Origin: Dehalococcoidia bacterium | Lineage (GTDB): Bacteria; Chloroflexota; Dehalococcoidia; Lucifugimonadales; Lucifugimonadaceae | Assembly: GCA_012270805.1 (NCBI GenBank) | Contig: JAAXHR010000454.1 | Location: 1 to 14,955, forward strand | Direction: 5' to 3' | DNA: 14,955 nucleotides | Part shown: positions 14,680 to 14,955 of the stretch, in pieces | Layout: each line of letters opens with the position of its first letter | How positions within the stretch are numbered: position 1 is the first letter of the stretch | Translations under genes and position numbers: made by a program | Notes under the pieces: generated by a model | What the model saw: only the letters and a program-made list of their open reading frames with translations | What the model was told of the DNA's origin: nothing | Databases searched by the model: none

Positions 14680-14955
14680 CTACCTGCGGATACGGCGGGC
14701 GAGGAATAGTGCTGCTAACAGGGCCGTAATCAAGAATGGAGATGCCTCTAGAGGGCCGTTGCCGGTTGAGTTGCAGAGGCCGCCGGAACTGGTCGGTTCT
14801 TCGTCGGGCGTTTCTGCTTCTGGGGCCGGTTCTGATGAAGGTTCTTCAGTAGCGGTCGGTTTGACCATGACCTCAGGCTCGGCGATGGGTTCGGCAGTTG
14901 GCGTGGGAGGTATCGGCGTGTTGGTGGGTTCTGGAGTTGGTTCCGATCCAGTTTC
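14680..14955 (-). CDS. C-terminal end of a surface protein with Pro/Thr stalk and Cys-TM-Arg sorting tail (partial)
   Basis: Only the last 91 residues are in the window; the reading frame stays open through the right edge, so the ATG at 14868 is not the true start. The visible part begins with a Pro/Thr/Glu-rich stalk (TPEPTNTPIPPTPTAEP, then PSSEPAPEAETPDEEPTSS). It continues GGLCNSTGNGPLEAS, then a hydrophobic helix PFLITALLAALFLA and the basic end RRIRR. This stalk, small motif, membrane helix and Arg-tail order is that of a C-terminal protein-sorting signal, and the Cys before the helix recalls MYXO-CTERM-like tails. The upstream functional domain is not visible. The gene converges on the transferase gene with 5 bp between stop codons, and no terminator is seen between them. 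Confidence 0.8.
   Translation of the reverse strand, partial: ETGSEPTPEPTNTPIPPTPTAEPIAEPEVMVKPTATEEPSSEPAPEAETPDEEPTSSGGLCNSTGNGPLEASPFLITALLAALFLARRIRR

Noticed and set aside
1..14955. tRNA, rRNA, CRISPR, insertion-sequence or prophage elements
   Set aside because: No transposase, integrase or cas-like ORF, no regularly spaced repeats, and no tRNA cloverleaf were recognised on either strand by eye.

Overview
The window looks like a chromosomal segment from a member of the Chloroflexota, possibly a Dehalococcoidia/SAR202-type lineage. The reasons are lipoproteins with long Thr/Pro/Ala linkers (TATP-type repeats), a very acidic, large secreted surface protein ending in GWN-type beta modules, moderate GC content, and a YwrD-type gamma-glutamyltransferase next to a peptide-type ABC importer. 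The lineage is inferred from style, not from a marker-gene tree.

Layout. Bases 1-271 hold the edge of a G-rich intergenic repeat, a near-consensus sigma70-type promoter (TTGACA, 17 bp, TATATT) and a roughly 165-nt structured leader. This feeds a monocistronic gene (272-3982) for a 1236-residue secreted, Asp-rich, S-layer-like protein, closed by a REP-like hairpin and an 11-bp GNRA-loop terminator hairpin. Next come a Uma2-family nuclease-like gene (4187-4735) and prfB (4775-5876). prfB carries a canonical +1 programmed frameshift (CTT TGA C at 4841-4847, with an upstream Shine-Dalgarno-like GAGG), so the complete 366-residue RF2 is only seen when two frames are joined.

From 6070 to 14674 six genes on the same strand form a transport and metabolism block. 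There are two paralogous family-5 (peptide/oligopeptide-type) solute-binding lipoproteins, a DppB-type permease, a DppC-type permease, a D-2-hydroxyacid dehydrogenase and a YwrD-type gamma-glutamyltransferase/hydrolase. No ABC ATPase genes are present, so the importer must use ATPases encoded elsewhere. The gene order suggests uptake of a small peptide-like or gamma-glutamyl-type compound, followed by cytoplasmic hydrolysis and NAD-linked oxidoreduction. The substrate is not determinable from sequence. The two binding-protein genes have separate leaders, and the permeases and dehydrogenase are tightly spaced.

At the right edge, converging on the transferase gene with only 5 bp between stop codons, is the 3' end of a minus-strand gene. 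It encodes a surface protein with a Pro/Thr/Glu-rich stalk, a Cys, a hydrophobic segment and an Arg-rich tail, a tripartite C-terminal sorting-signal layout resembling MYXO-CTERM-like tails.

I found no tRNA, rRNA, CRISPR array, insertion sequence or phage gene. The block is mostly recognisable gene families. The less ordinary points are the transporter/dehydrogenase/transferase combination, the C-terminal sorting tail, the acidic surface protein with its structured leader, and the twin binding proteins.
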